Positions 54,608 to 63,774 of a DNA stretch of 64,000 nt are shown here, in pieces. How positions within the stretch are numbered: position 1 is the first letter of the stretch; the number at the start of each line of letters is the position of its first letter. Source of the DNA: Aequorivita todarodis. GTDB taxonomy: Bacteria > Bacteroidota > Bacteroidia > Flavobacteriales > Flavobacteriaceae. The notes under the pieces are model-generated. The model saw nothing but the letters and a program-made list of their open reading frames with translations, made no database searches and had not been told where the DNA came from. The stretch is taken from contig NZ_JAQQTG010000006.1 of assembly GCF_028561335.1 (NCBI RefSeq), positions 124,317-188,316 on the forward strand, in the 5' to 3' direction. The translations under genes and the position numbers were made by a program.

Positions 54608-54625
54608 GCTTGATTCCGAGAAAAA

Positions 54626-55510
54626 CTATTTTATAATCTTAAATGATCTTTTAGTATCTCCAAACCCGGTAGCCACAAGAAAATACAACCCATTTTGATA
54701 GCTTGACAGATCAAAAGAAATTGAATTGTTTCCAGCATTGGTTTTGGTTGCAAGTGCTTTTCCCGAAAGGTCAAAAACCGTCACACTTTTTACATTGCGG
54801 GTATTGCTCAAAACACAAGTATGGTTATTGCGTTGTTTGGAGACAACAACCTTTTCCAGATTGTGTTTTTTAGTTTCTAAAACTAATGGGATACAATCAT
54901 CAATGGAGTCTAAGTTTGCATAAAAGGGCTCGGTATTTTTAAAAGAGCAACTCAAATGACCAACTTCATTAATATCTGGATGGCCACCCGGAGCATTTAT
55001 GATTGAAAGCGACCCTACCCCTTCAATCCAAATAGCGTTTTCCGTACTTATAGTATTGTCCGGGGTTGGAGAAAAATAAAAATGTTTATATGCATTGCCG
55101 TCCACCAACGGCCTTTCAACAATTGAATCCAATATAAAGGGCCCGCCATCTTGTGGAAAAGGGCTAATTGGGTTTTGCATATAAAAAGTATCGCCTTGAT
55201 TCAGCGAGAAATCATATAGCAAAAACTCCTCATTGAAGCCTGTGGTTGCTATTTTCAAATAGATTTTCTTGTTTGGCACATCCTCACGCAGTAAAAAAGT
55301 GCGGGAAATGTAATGATACCCGTCCAAGATTTTATAATTATTTCCATCAACAATAGTGTCGCCATCAGTAAAATACACATCTGTTTGGCATCCAAAGTAG
55401 CACGTTGTAAAATGCCATTCATTCAGATTGTCCAGCAATGGTTTATAGCTTTGTGAAAAAGCTGAAATACCAATGAGCAAAAAAGCCGAAATCCATACTT
55501 TTAGTTTCAT
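54626..55510 (-). CDS. secreted protein with T9SS type A sorting domain
   Basis: The 294-residue protein has a signal peptide (about 1-20, ending FSQ) and a C-terminal type A sorting domain (about 215-294). The latter includes KSVTVFDLSGKAL, ISFDLSSYQNGLYFLVAT and the closing RSFKIIK. It is therefore exported by the type IX secretion system and probably anchored to the cell surface or released. The middle shows no catalytic motif. It is the only recognised T9SS cargo in the window. Confidence 0.85.
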   Translation of the reverse strand: MKLKVWISAFLLIGISAFSQSYKPLLDNLNEWHFTTCYFGCQTDVYFTDGDTIVDGNNYKILDGYHYISRTFLLREDVPNKKIYLKIATTGFNEEFLLYDFSLNQGDTFYMQNPISPFPQDGGPFILDSIVERPLVDGNAYKHFYFSPTPDNTISTENAIWIEGVGSLSIINAPGGHPDINEVGHLSCSFKNTEPFYANLDSIDDCIPLVLETKKHNLEKVVVSKQRNNHTCVLSNTRNVKSVTVFDLSGKALATKTNAGNNSISFDLSSYQNGLYFLVATGFGDTKRSFKIIK

Positions 55511-55538
55511 ATGCTACGTTTTGGTTTTATTATCAAAT

Positions 55539-57050
55539 TTACCCAAACAAAATATCTGCGTCAACATCCAATGATTGTATAAATGCGACACTCGCGTGAA
55601 TGTCGTCTGCCAGTAATCGGTCATTTTCAATAAATGGAACAACGGAACGATAGGGTTTTAAGAAAGCTTCAATAAAGGGAGAAGACTTTTTAGGTTCCCT
55701 GAATTTTAATGCTTGGGAAGCATTCATCAATTCAATGGCAAGTACGGTTTCAATATTTTCAATAATACGCAGGCATTTAGTGGCGCCGTTGGCCCCCATA
55801 CTTACGTGGTCTTCCTGTCCGTTTGAGGAAACAATGGAATCTACAGAAGCCGGCGTGGCCAATTGTTTGTTCTGGCTTACAATGCTTGCAGCTGTATATT
55901 GTGGAATCATAAATCCGCTGTTCAGCCCAGGGTTGTTTACCAAAAATGCAGGCAATTCCCTCAACCCAGAAACCAGTTGATAAGTTCTCCTTTCCGAAAT
56001 ATTACCGAGTTCCGCCATTGCAATTGCTAAAAAATCGAGCGCAAGGGCCAAAGGTTGTCCATGAAAATTTCCACCGGAAATGATACGGTCCTCTTTTACA
56101 AAAATATTGGGATTATCGGTTACCGAATTGATTTCGGTCTTAAAGGTTTTGTGCACAAAATGTAGCGTATCCTTCGTAGCTCCGTGTACCTGCGGAATGC
56201 AGCGGAACGAATACGGATCCTGTACATTTTTCTTTTCAGAAAGACCCAATTCACTTCCTTCCAAAAACTCCAGAATTTGCTCGGCGGTTTTAACTTGGCC
56301 TCGGTGCGGCCGCACTAAATGGACAAGTGCGTTGAAAGGGCTCATATTACAATCAAAAGCATCTACGGAAACAGCGCCAATCAAATCTGCCAAATAAGAT
56401 AGTTTGTAGCTTTTCAGAAGGCAATAAACTCCGTATGCGCTCATAAACTGGGTTCCGTTCAGTAACGCCAGTCCTTCTTTGGCCTGCAGTGTGATGGGCT
56501 GCCAATTGAATTTTTTCAACATTTTTTCCGAAGAGATCCGTTCGCCGCCATAGTACACTTCGCCTTTGCCGAGCAGTGGTAGGGAAAGGTGCGCAAGTGG
56601 TGCCAAATCGCCCGAAGCGCCCAGACTTCCTTGGCCGTAAATTACGGGCAGAATATCATTGTTATAAAAATCAATCAGTCTTTCAACAGTTTCAATCTGC
56701 ACGCCGCTATAGCCATAACTGAGCGATTGTATTTTTAGCAAAAGCATCAATTTTACGATGGGCTTTGGCACAAATTCACCGGTGCCGCAAGCGTGGCTCA
56801 TTACGAGGTTTTCCTGTAATTTCGAAAGGTTTTCTGAAGAAATCTTCACATTGCACAAAGAACCGAAACCAGTGTTTATACCATAAACGGGCGTCTCGTT
56901 GTCCTTCATTTTATGGATTAGATATTCTCTGGATTTTCTTATGTTGAGCTGTGCTTCATCAGATAGCTCCAGGGTTTTATGTTTTTCAACAATTTCCTTG
57001 ATGGAGGATAAATCAAGGATTTCTGAACTTATATAATGTGTCTCTTGCAT
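55539..57050 (-). CDS. hutH: histidine ammonia-lyase
   Basis: The 503-residue protein has the MIO-forming triad A145-S146-G147 (GSLGASGDLAPLAHL), the catalytic Tyr in YGINTGFG (Y57) and the active-site SHACG (H86). C-terminal HAL features (LDFLAIAMAELGNISERR and QEDHVSMGANGA) are complete. It deaminates histidine to trans-urocanate, the first step of the Hut pathway. hutU, hutI and hutG are not adjacent. A TATTTTTG -7 element precedes the gene. MIO enzymes for Tyr or Phe share the motif, but the residues favour histidine. Confidence 0.9.
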   Translation of the reverse strand: MQETHYISSEILDLSSIKEIVEKHKTLELSDEAQLNIRKSREYLIHKMKDNETPVYGINTGFGSLCNVKISSENLSKLQENLVMSHACGTGEFVPKPIVKLMLLLKIQSLSYGYSGVQIETVERLIDFYNNDILPVIYGQGSLGASGDLAPLAHLSLPLLGKGEVYYGGERISSEKMLKKFNWQPITLQAKEGLALLNGTQFMSAYGVYCLLKSYKLSYLADLIGAVSVDAFDCNMSPFNALVHLVRPHRGQVKTAEQILEFLEGSELGLSEKKNVQDPYSFRCIPQVHGATKDTLHFVHKTFKTEINSVTDNPNIFVKEDRIISGGNFHGQPLALALDFLAIAMAELGNISERRTYQLVSGLRELPAFLVNNPGLNSGFMIPQYTAASIVSQNKQLATPASVDSIVSSNGQEDHVSMGANGATKCLRIIENIETVLAIELMNASQALKFREPKKSSPFIEAFLKPYRSVVPFIENDRLLADDIHASVAFIQSLDVDADILFG

Positions 57051-57069
57051 TGGGAAGGTATTCTTTTCG

Positions 57070-57100
57070 CAAAAATACTATTTTTAAATCGCTGTACCAC
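57070..57100 (-). promoter_or_regulatory. putative promoter of hutH
   Basis: On the minus strand TATTTTTG (57077-57070) is a perfect -7 element 20 bases upstream of the ATG, and 20 bases further upstream is GTG in place of TTG (57100-57098). The -33 match is therefore weak. Confidence 0.45.
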
Positions 57101-57232
57101 CTTTCTTTGTTTCAAAAGTAGAATTTCCGTTTTCCAATAGGCATTTTAAGGAATAGTAAAAATTAACACTCCATAGGGGTAAGATATGGGCTGCCAATAT
57201 GTAATTTTATGCTCCAATTTAAATTCAAAAAA

Positions 57233-58600
57233 ATGAAAAGATTAAGCTTAATTGTTTTGGCACTCCTCATTGTTTCCTGCAAACAGGAAGAAAAACCGGA
57301 TTATTCCATCATCAACGGAACTGTTGAAAACAACACCGCCGAAACCGCCCTTGTTCGCGGACAGGAATTTGAGGCGCGTATTCCCATTGATAAAAATGGT
57401 GCTTTTGCCGATACGCTTCATTTAAAAAAAGATGGGTTTTATGAACTTTCTGTGGGCCGCGAGCGCACGGAAATCTATCTCGAAAAAGGAAAGAACCTTT
57501 CCGTAAACCTGAATGCGAATGCGTTTGACGAAAGCCTGAAATATTCCGGCGATTTGGCGAATATCAATAATTTTTTGGCGGCCAAATATCTTTGGAACGA
57601 ACAAAAAATGGATTACAAAGAGATCTTTTCGTTGGATGAAAACAAATTTAAAGCGCGTTTAGATCAAAACCAAAAAAGCATTGATAGCCTATATGCGGCA
57701 AACAAGATTGCCGATGAAAACTTTAAGAAAAAGCTAGCGGAAGAGGAGAAATATTCCCGAGCCCTTTTGATTGAAAATTACAAAGACGCACATCGCTATT
57801 ATTCGGGAGTCGAAGATTATAGGGTTTCAGACGATTTTTATGATGGTTTGAAAGATATAAACTTTAAGGATACCCTTGCCTTTAGAAATTCGGTGGCATA
57901 CCAAAATTTACTGGAAGCCCATTTTATGAGGCTGGTGAACGAAGAAACTTTTGAAAGTGGCAATAACAACCAAACCGTTATGTATCTCAAAAAAGTAAAT
58001 GAAGCCTTGCCAAACGGGTATGCGAAAGATAAAATAATGAATTCTTATCTGCAATTCGGTCTAAAACCGGACGAAACCTTAGATGAAGCCTACAATATTT
58101 ACAAAAACAGTGACCCAAACCCAGAAAACCTGGCAAAGCTTACGGAACGCTACAACAAACTGAAGGCCATAACGGCAGGAAACCCCTCGCCTACTTTTAA
58201 TTATGAAAATCATAAGGGCGGGACCACAGACTTGGCAAGCCTGAAAGGCAAGTTTGTTTATATAGATGTTTGGGCCACTTGGTGCGGCCCCTGTTTGCGT
58301 GAAATTCCTTCGCTCAAAGAGGTTGAAAAAGACTATCACAACAAAAATGTTGCATTTGTAAGCATTTCAATAGACGAACCCAAAGATTACGACAAGTGGA
58401 AAGCAATGGTTTCTGAAAAGGAATTGGGCGGAATCCAACTGATGGCGGACAACAATTGGAAATCTAAATTTATCTCAGACTACGCCATTTTGGGCATTCC
58501 GAGATTTATATTGATCGATCCACAGGGAAATATCATTTCAGCCGATGCCCCCAGACCATCGGACCCTATGTTGCGAAAGACTTTTGATGATTTGATGTAA
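57233..58600 (+). CDS. TlpA-like thioredoxin-fold lipoprotein
   Basis: The 455-residue protein starts at ATG 57233 with a lipobox (LIVSCKQ); the in-frame ATG at 57209 would lengthen the signal sequence. Residues about 25-120 are a DUF4369-like beta-rich N-terminal domain, then a helical linker. The C-terminal thioredoxin-like domain (about 310-455) has WCGPC (CGPC at 351-354) and the cis-Pro loop GIPRF. It is probably an outer or inner membrane-attached, periplasm-facing disulfide reductase. It converges on nnr across an inverted repeat. Confidence 0.85.
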   Translation: MKRLSLIVLALLIVSCKQEEKPDYSIINGTVENNTAETALVRGQEFEARIPIDKNGAFADTLHLKKDGFYELSVGRERTEIYLEKGKNLSVNLNANAFDESLKYSGDLANINNFLAAKYLWNEQKMDYKEIFSLDENKFKARLDQNQKSIDSLYAANKIADENFKKKLAEEEKYSRALLIENYKDAHRYYSGVEDYRVSDDFYDGLKDINFKDTLAFRNSVAYQNLLEAHFMRLVNEETFESGNNNQTVMYLKKVNEALPNGYAKDKIMNSYLQFGLKPDETLDEAYNIYKNSDPNPENLAKLTERYNKLKAITAGNPSPTFNYENHKGGTTDLASLKGKFVYIDVWATWCGPCLREIPSLKEVEKDYHNKNVAFVSISIDEPKDYDKWKAMVSEKELGGIQLMADNNWKSKFISDYAILGIPRFILIDPQGNIISADAPRPSDPMLRKTFDDLM

Positions 58601-58620
58601 AAAATCTAAACCGCTTTTGT

Positions 58621-58679
58621 CCCATCGAGAACTACCTGAATTCTGACCATCAATAAGGTCGCGGCGGTACTCGATGGGA
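58621..58679. terminator. inverted repeat/terminator between the TlpA-like and nnr genes
   Basis: The arms CCCATCGAGAACTACC (58621-58636) and GGCGGTACTCGATGGG (58664-58679) pair with two or three mismatches around a 27-base loop. It lies exactly between convergent stop codons. It may be a bidirectional terminator, or a mobile or palindromic element. Confidence 0.5.
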
Positions 58680-58684
58680 TAATT

Positions 58685-60229
58685 TTATTGTTTTTCATGA
58701 GTTTCGTTTTCAGTTTCGCCATTTGCAAACAATAGCATATAGGCTTCTCCCAGATTATCAATTATATCACTTGCCATAACAGCTTCATACCCCATTTGGC
58801 CAGCGGCAATATCGCCAGCATACCCGTGCATATAAACCCCAAACACTGAGGCCAACAGAGGATCGTAGCCCTGCGAAAGCAACCCGGTAATTACTCCGCT
58901 TAGGGCATCGCCACTGCCTGCTGTAGCCATTCCAGGATTTCCGGAAGCGTTTATGTACAGGTTCTTGCCGTAAACTATTTTGGTATATGCGCCTTTAATG
59001 AGCACCACAACTTCGTGTTTTTCTGAAAATTTCTTTACTTTTTCAAGTTTGTCATAATCATCTTTCCAGTTGCCAAGAAGTCTTTTCAACTCGCCGGGAT
59101 GTGGTGTTAAAACTGAATTCTTCGGAAGTAGTTTCAGCAATTCCTTATTTTCAGAAATAATGTTTATCGCATCGGCATCAATCACAAAGGGAGCCTTTCT
59201 ATTTTTGAATAACTTTTTCAAAGCCTCCACCGTAGCTTTGTTTTTCCCGATGCCCATTCCTATTCCGATAGCCGAAGGTTCAAAGTCAACGGAAACATTA
59301 CTTATAAATTCTTCCTCGGTATCCGTCATTACCATGGCCTCGGGAATTGCGGTCTGCAAAACGGTATAGCCACATTTTGGCACAAATGCAGTGACCAAGC
59401 CTGCACCTATTTTAAAAGCGGCCGCGGTGGAAAGCACAGCGGCCCCAATTTTCCCATAGCTTCCAGCAACAATCAGGGCATGGCCGTACGTTCCTTTATG
59501 CCCAAATTTCTCGCGTGGCCGATAGAATCGTTGTGCTTCGGGTCTGGAAATTAATTGCGCCAAAGGTTCGGTATTGTGTAAAAACTCCAAATCCAAACCA
59601 ATATCCAAAACATCAAAATTTGAGACAAAAGGCGCTGTTTCGGATAAAAAGAACGAAAGTTTGGGGGTTTGGAAGGTCAAGGTATGGTCTGCATTTAGCA
59701 CTGCTTCTTTATCTTCCAAAGGAGTATTTGAATAAAGTCCACTGGGAATATCAATGGCCAATTTGAAGGCTTTGCTTCCGTTTAAATATTGAATCAGTTT
59801 TTTTACCCATCCCCCGGGACAGCGGTTTAAACCAATTCCGAATATGGCATCTACAATAATATCCGCATCGTTGATTTCTGGGAAATCAGCTTCGTCCTTC
59901 ATTAAAATCGGCCATTTTTTGGTCACGTTTTTAATTTTATCATAATTGAGCAGAAAATTCTTTGAGCGTTTGTCGCTACAATTTACCACATATACAATCA
60001 CGTGATAGCCGTGTTCAATCAGCAATCGACCCATCACCAGGCCATCGCCGCCATTATCGCCAATACCGCAAAAAATATGTATGGGGACGGCAGCCCCCTG
60101 TATTCGTTGGTGAAGCCAATTGAATACCTGTGTGCCGGCACGCTCCATCAAGGCTTCGGAAGTGATTTTTTGTTTTTCAACCGTGGTTTTATCGGCTTGG
60201 TATAATTGTTTTGCGGAGAATATTTTCAT
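58685..60229 (-). CDS. nnr: bifunctional NAD(P)HX epimerase/dehydratase
   Basis: The 514-residue protein joins an N-terminal NAD(P)HX epimerase (about 1-215, with FCGIGDNGGDGLVMGRLL) and a C-terminal ADP-dependent dehydratase of the ribokinase-like YjeF C-terminal type (about 225-500). The latter has KGTYGHALIVAGSYGKIGAAVL, LTPHPGELKRLLG and GMATAGSGDALSGVI. It repairs hydrated NADH and NADPH. A TATCTTTG box on the minus strand (60309-60302) lies about 75 bases upstream of the ATG. Confidence 0.93.
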   Translation of the reverse strand: MKIFSAKQLYQADKTTVEKQKITSEALMERAGTQVFNWLHQRIQGAAVPIHIFCGIGDNGGDGLVMGRLLIEHGYHVIVYVVNCSDKRSKNFLLNYDKIKNVTKKWPILMKDEADFPEINDADIIVDAIFGIGLNRCPGGWVKKLIQYLNGSKAFKLAIDIPSGLYSNTPLEDKEAVLNADHTLTFQTPKLSFFLSETAPFVSNFDVLDIGLDLEFLHNTEPLAQLISRPEAQRFYRPREKFGHKGTYGHALIVAGSYGKIGAAVLSTAAAFKIGAGLVTAFVPKCGYTVLQTAIPEAMVMTDTEEEFISNVSVDFEPSAIGIGMGIGKNKATVEALKKLFKNRKAPFVIDADAINIISENKELLKLLPKNSVLTPHPGELKRLLGNWKDDYDKLEKVKKFSEKHEVVVLIKGAYTKIVYGKNLYINASGNPGMATAGSGDALSGVITGLLSQGYDPLLASVFGVYMHGYAGDIAAGQMGYEAVMASDIIDNLGEAYMLLFANGETENETHEKQ

Positions 60230-60408
60230 ATAAAAAAGCTATTTTGATACCTCGATTTTATTAATAGTATAGGAATGGCGCACTAATTGCGGAACTACTT
60301 CCAAAGATAACAACAATCCTCCGTAATTGTTGAAAAGAACGTTTATAACTAATTAAACATCCTCCCAAAAAGCACTTGATTATTCATAATTTTAGAAAAA
60401 ACCACACA

Positions 60409-60813
60409 ATGGAAACTAGAGATAGTATGCTGCTGCGCATGCGCCCCGAAATTCCTTCCGCTAAAATCACACCCACTATGTCTGCCGACGAATGTTTTCA
60501 AAACAAGACGTTGCGGCCTGTGGCCAAGCTTCAGAACGATTTGTTGCTGGCGGTTTTCAGGAATTACGCAGCAAAACACAAAAATGTTTTTTACGACCTT
60601 ACCATAGAAAAAAGATTGGATTATATTGAAAACGCCATCCATAAGGATATGAAATTTCGAAATTCCTTGAAGGGTATCATTATTGGGCAGTTTACGTTGG
60701 AAGAGTTTGAAATCTATATCCAAAATTCCTCTGCGCTGAACAAGCGGATGATGGACATTGTGAAGGAACGGCTGAAAAGCAATATACAGCTTTTGGAGTA
60801 TGATTTTGCGTGA
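60409..60813 (+). CDS. conserved small protein of unknown function
   Basis: The 134-residue protein starts at ATG 60409 (METRDSML); an upstream in-frame TTG at 60376 is less likely. It is highly charged and helical, with RPEIPSAKITPTMSADECFQNKTLRP near the N terminus and no catalytic motif that I can name. It diverges from nnr and is followed by a short intergenic tandem repeat (TACCCTCTA units, about 60857-60885). Confidence 0.55.
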   Translation: METRDSMLLRMRPEIPSAKITPTMSADECFQNKTLRPVAKLQNDLLLAVFRNYAAKHKNVFYDLTIEKRLDYIENAIHKDMKFRNSLKGIIIGQFTLEEFEIYIQNSSALNKRMMDIVKERLKSNIQLLEYDFA

Positions 60814-60898
60814 TAGTTGAAAGACGGTAGAATTTTTTTGTAGATGTTCGTTCCTCTACCCTCTAAAAACTACCCTCTACCAACTAAAAAACCCACCA

Positions 60899-61576
60899 TT
60901 ACAACAGTGATTCCCCATTTAAGTCCGTAGTCAAAACGTCGCTCATATAATTGAAGAATGGACGGAGCAGTTGGTAATGATGTATAAGGTTGTCCTTAAA
61001 ATCTGTCGCGAAAACTTCCTTATCGGTAAAGTGATGGTTTACGAAGAAGCTTTTAAGACGAATTAAATTAATGTTTTCGTCTTCTTTGCTGAAACCTTTT
61101 GGCGCAGTCTTTACAGCATATTCCTGATTGAAATTTCCAAAGGCTTTTTTGAAATCTTTCTGATTCAGGATTTTCCGTATTTCAGAACTGTCCATTTCAA
61201 ATTCCTTCCGTATCCTTAAAAGATCCGCAGGATTTGGCTCAAAAAAACCTCCGGCCATATAGCTGTTCCCAGATTCCAACCGCAAGTAATATCCGCCACG
61301 ACGATGCGCTCCAGCCCTACTGAAACTTACGCTGCGATGCACGTTGTACGGCGTTTTATCATTGCTGAAACGAATGTCGCGGTTTATTCGGAATATTTTT
61401 GTTTTGGCTATTTCATCGGTGCCATTAAGGCCATTTTCCACTGCAGCGTAAAATTCCTTTAAAGCCTTTTCATTTGCCAAATACTCTTTTTTATGCTCCT
61501 GCATCCACTCGCGGTTGTTGTTTTCTTTCAGTTTTAAAAGGAAATCGAAGGCAGATTTAGGAATGGTCGGATTCAT
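60899..61576 (-). CDS. DUF2461 family protein
   Basis: The 225-residue soluble protein matches DUF2461 throughout: FDFLLKLKENNNREWMQEHK, KIFRINRDIRFSNDKTPYNVH, the GGYYLRLESGNSYMAGGFFEP stretch (about 95-115) and the C-terminal HYQLLRPFFNYM. The family is widespread and has no known function. It is transcribed alone on the minus strand. Confidence 0.85.
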   Translation of the reverse strand: MNPTIPKSAFDFLLKLKENNNREWMQEHKKEYLANEKALKEFYAAVENGLNGTDEIAKTKIFRINRDIRFSNDKTPYNVHRSVSFSRAGAHRRGGYYLRLESGNSYMAGGFFEPNPADLLRIRKEFEMDSSEIRKILNQKDFKKAFGNFNQEYAVKTAPKGFSKEDENINLIRLKSFFVNHHFTDKEVFATDFKDNLIHHYQLLRPFFNYMSDVLTTDLNGESLL

Positions 61577-61780
61577 CTTTACGTATTTTGGAATGTAAAT
61601 ATAGGGTATAATCGCATGGTTTTAAACCACAGACAACACAAAGGTTTTTTACAGAGCACATAAAGAAAGCTCCGCGTACCTTATATGTTTTGGAGTAAAG
61701 TTTATAACGCAGGATTACGAAAACATTTTATAATAAAAAAACACTTATATTTATACCAACAACCTTAAAACCAATTCAAT

Positions 61781-62215
61781 ATGACTACTACTGCAAAACC
61801 AAACACGGGATTTTGGATAATTGCCGGGCTCGCGCTATTATGGAACCTAATCGGCGTCTTTTTTTGGGTTTCTGAAAACTTTTTGATGACCGAAGAAGTG
61901 AAAGCCACGCTTCCTCCCGAACAAGTTGAAATGATGAACAATGCACCCACTTGGGGTATGTATGTTTATGCCGTGGCCGTATTTGGAGGCCTGCTTGCGA
62001 GTATATTGCTTTTGATGCGCAAAAAAATGGCCATTGCTATCTTCGGGATTTCCTTATTGGCAATCTTGATACAAATGGGGTACTGGATTTTTGGGATGGA
62101 CTCGGTAGGTGTTATGGGGCCACAATCACTGATTATGCCTCTGATTGTCATCGCCATCGCTATTTTTGAATATTTCTACAGCAAAGGGGCTGCGCGCAAC
62201 GGCTGGATTGGATAA
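61781..62215 (+). CDS. four-helix membrane protein of unknown function
   Basis: The 144-residue protein has four hydrophobic segments (about 10-30, 56-78, 84-103 and 113-132). A conserved-looking external loop between helices one and two carries EEVKATLPPEQVEMMNNAPTW. Similar small proteins occur in Flavobacteriaceae; the role is unknown. The ATG at 61781 follows an A/T-rich leader with TATATTTA 30 bases before it. Confidence 0.65.
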   Translation: MTTTAKPNTGFWIIAGLALLWNLIGVFFWVSENFLMTEEVKATLPPEQVEMMNNAPTWGMYVYAVAVFGGLLASILLLMRKKMAIAIFGISLLAILIQMGYWIFGMDSVGVMGPQSLIMPLIVIAIAIFEYFYSKGAARNGWIG

Positions 62216-62401
62216 TCCTAAAAAAATTGAGTTGCAAACTATCGTCGCTCAAGCAGGTTCCAGTGTGCGTTTAAAGTTTCTGTAAAGATAATTATGATAC
62301 GTGCTGCGTTTCGCAAGCTTACTATTTTTGCGGCCGCGGATGCACGGTTTAATAATTGCTTGTCCTAAATGCGGTAGGTGTTTTAAAACCATTCCGAAAG
62401 G

Positions 62402-62428
62402 AAAAACCATCCGTTAAGATGGCTTTTT
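62402..62428 (-). terminator. intrinsic terminator downstream of the cold-shock gene
   Basis: On the minus strand the hairpin is AGCCATC-TTAACG-GATGGT with A and T runs (AAAAAGCC...GGTTTTT). It is 20 bases after the csp stop and directly terminates it. Confidence 0.75.
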
Positions 62429-62449
62429 CATTGCATTCAGTTAAGCGTG

Positions 62450-62641
62450 TTATAGCAACCGTACTTTTACCGCGCTAAGCCCTTTTTCTCCTTGTTCCAC
62501 GTCAAATTGAACTTTGTCATCCTCACGGATATTGTCGATTAGATTGGTGGAATGGACAAAAATATCCTGGTCGGTGTCCTTTAGTTTTATGAAACCAAAA
62601 CCTTTGGCCTCATTGAAAAATTTTACTGTACCTTCTTTCAT
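62450..62641 (-). CDS. cold-shock domain protein
   Basis: The 63-residue protein starts at ATG 62641 (MKEGTVKFFNEAKGFGFIK); an in-frame ATG at 62692 would add a non-homologous Lys/Ile-rich 17 residues. It contains RNP1 KGFGFI and RNP2 DIFVH, the two nucleic-acid-binding motifs of the CspA family, and the closing EKGLSAVKVRLL. It binds single-stranded RNA or DNA and melts structure. The leader is over 100 bases and AT-rich, in line with leader regulation of csp genes, but I see no clear cold-box. Confidence 0.93.
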   Translation of the reverse strand: MKEGTVKFFNEAKGFGFIKLKDTDQDIFVHSTNLIDNIREDDKVQFDVEQGEKGLSAVKVRLL

Positions 62642-63019
62642 TACTTCTATTTTTTTAATATTCATTAATTTATTTATAAATTCTTTTAGCATTTTATGAT
62701 TCGTTTAAATTAAAATTTACTGTTTGCCTGTTTCGGACTAAGATGATTTGTTTTACCAAATTTGTGGAGATTTTACAGCGGGCCGCTCGGTCGTTGCCAT
62801 AAAACGTCCCATAGCTTGTGACTATTGAAGGTAAAAAGAAAGCGAAGGATTAATTAAAATTCGGAAGAGATTAAAAAAAGATAGGCTTACTAAATCGTCT
62901 ATTGGGTAAAGATAGACTAAAATAACCAACCCTATCCATTATATATGTTAAAGAATTTTTTTTTATAGGAATAAAACACGGGGACACGGGCGGGACTCCT
63001 GCGCCAACGGTGGTCCTTT

Positions 63020-63143
63020 TTTGTCATTCCGAAGAACGAGGAATCCCATTGGGCTGGGCTACGGGTAAGGTTTTCTTTTTATTGAAATTGAAAATAGTTC
63101 GTGGGCAAAGGTGGTGCGATTCCTCCGCTGTCGGAATGACAAA
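63020..63143. repeat. inverted repeat of the GTCATTCCGA...GAGGAATC type
   Basis: The left arm (63020-63045) TTTGTCATTCCGAAGAACGA... and the right arm (63118-63143) GATTCCTCCGCTGTCGGAATGACAAA are reverse complements with a few mismatches, with about 72 bases between. This is a common intergenic repeat form in Bacteroidota. It lies in the 1.1 kb gene-poor stretch after the csp gene (62642-63774), where the rest is mostly AT-rich or degenerate sequence. Confidence 0.65.
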
Positions 63144-63185
63144 TACCAAACGCGAGACACGATTTATATAAGACGCTCGCGCCCC

Positions 63186-63482
63186 TCAAGGCTGTTGTAC
63201 ACGATAGTGGGTTAAGTCCCTAAAATTATCAACAAATGACAACGGATATGCTTCCAGTTCCAAAAACTCCTTCCGATAGTTTTCGTCAATAAAAAATATT
63301 GGGTACATCGAGTATCAATGAAGCCGCTTCTCGTGAACAAATTGCTCAATCTCCTCCCAACCCATTTCCCATTCGGCTCCTTGACCAACGCCTTTAAGAA
63401 TGCTGCACTGATCGTCCAAATAATATAATCTATCTCAGTCGAATTTAATGGTGTAATCCAGTAACTCCTTTCTAAATTTCAT
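63186..63482 (-). pseudogene. decayed 98-codon gene with two in-frame TGA codons
   Basis: From ATG at 63482 the minus strand reads MKFRKELLDYTIKFD, then TGA (63437-63435), then DRLYYLDDQCSILKGVGQGA and EWEMGWEEIEQFVHEKRLH, then TGA (63317-63315), and finally MYPIFFIDENYRKEFLELEAY to a TGA at 63188-63186. The composition of all three pieces is protein-like and in one frame, so it is a broken gene or one that uses TGA readthrough. I do not recognise the family. Confidence 0.45.
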
Positions 63483-63774
63483 AAAATCATTTAACTTCAG
63501 TCGAAGCCATCGCGAGCGTCCCGCATGTTACATTCCTGGGCACAATGTAAAGGAGCGCTTCGCACGAACAATGTCGCGACCGTCCCGATCATACACCCCG
63601 ATGCGTTGTTCGGCAGGTTGTTTAAATTCCCTTAAGATTTCGGGCTGCCCCAAACAAGGGCTGCATAATTATTTACACTACTTATCTATAAAAAATATTG
63701 TATAGGATAAATATATTTAATACCTTGTTTATCAGTTATTTGCAGTGGATTTCTCATTTATTAAATTTTAGCCT

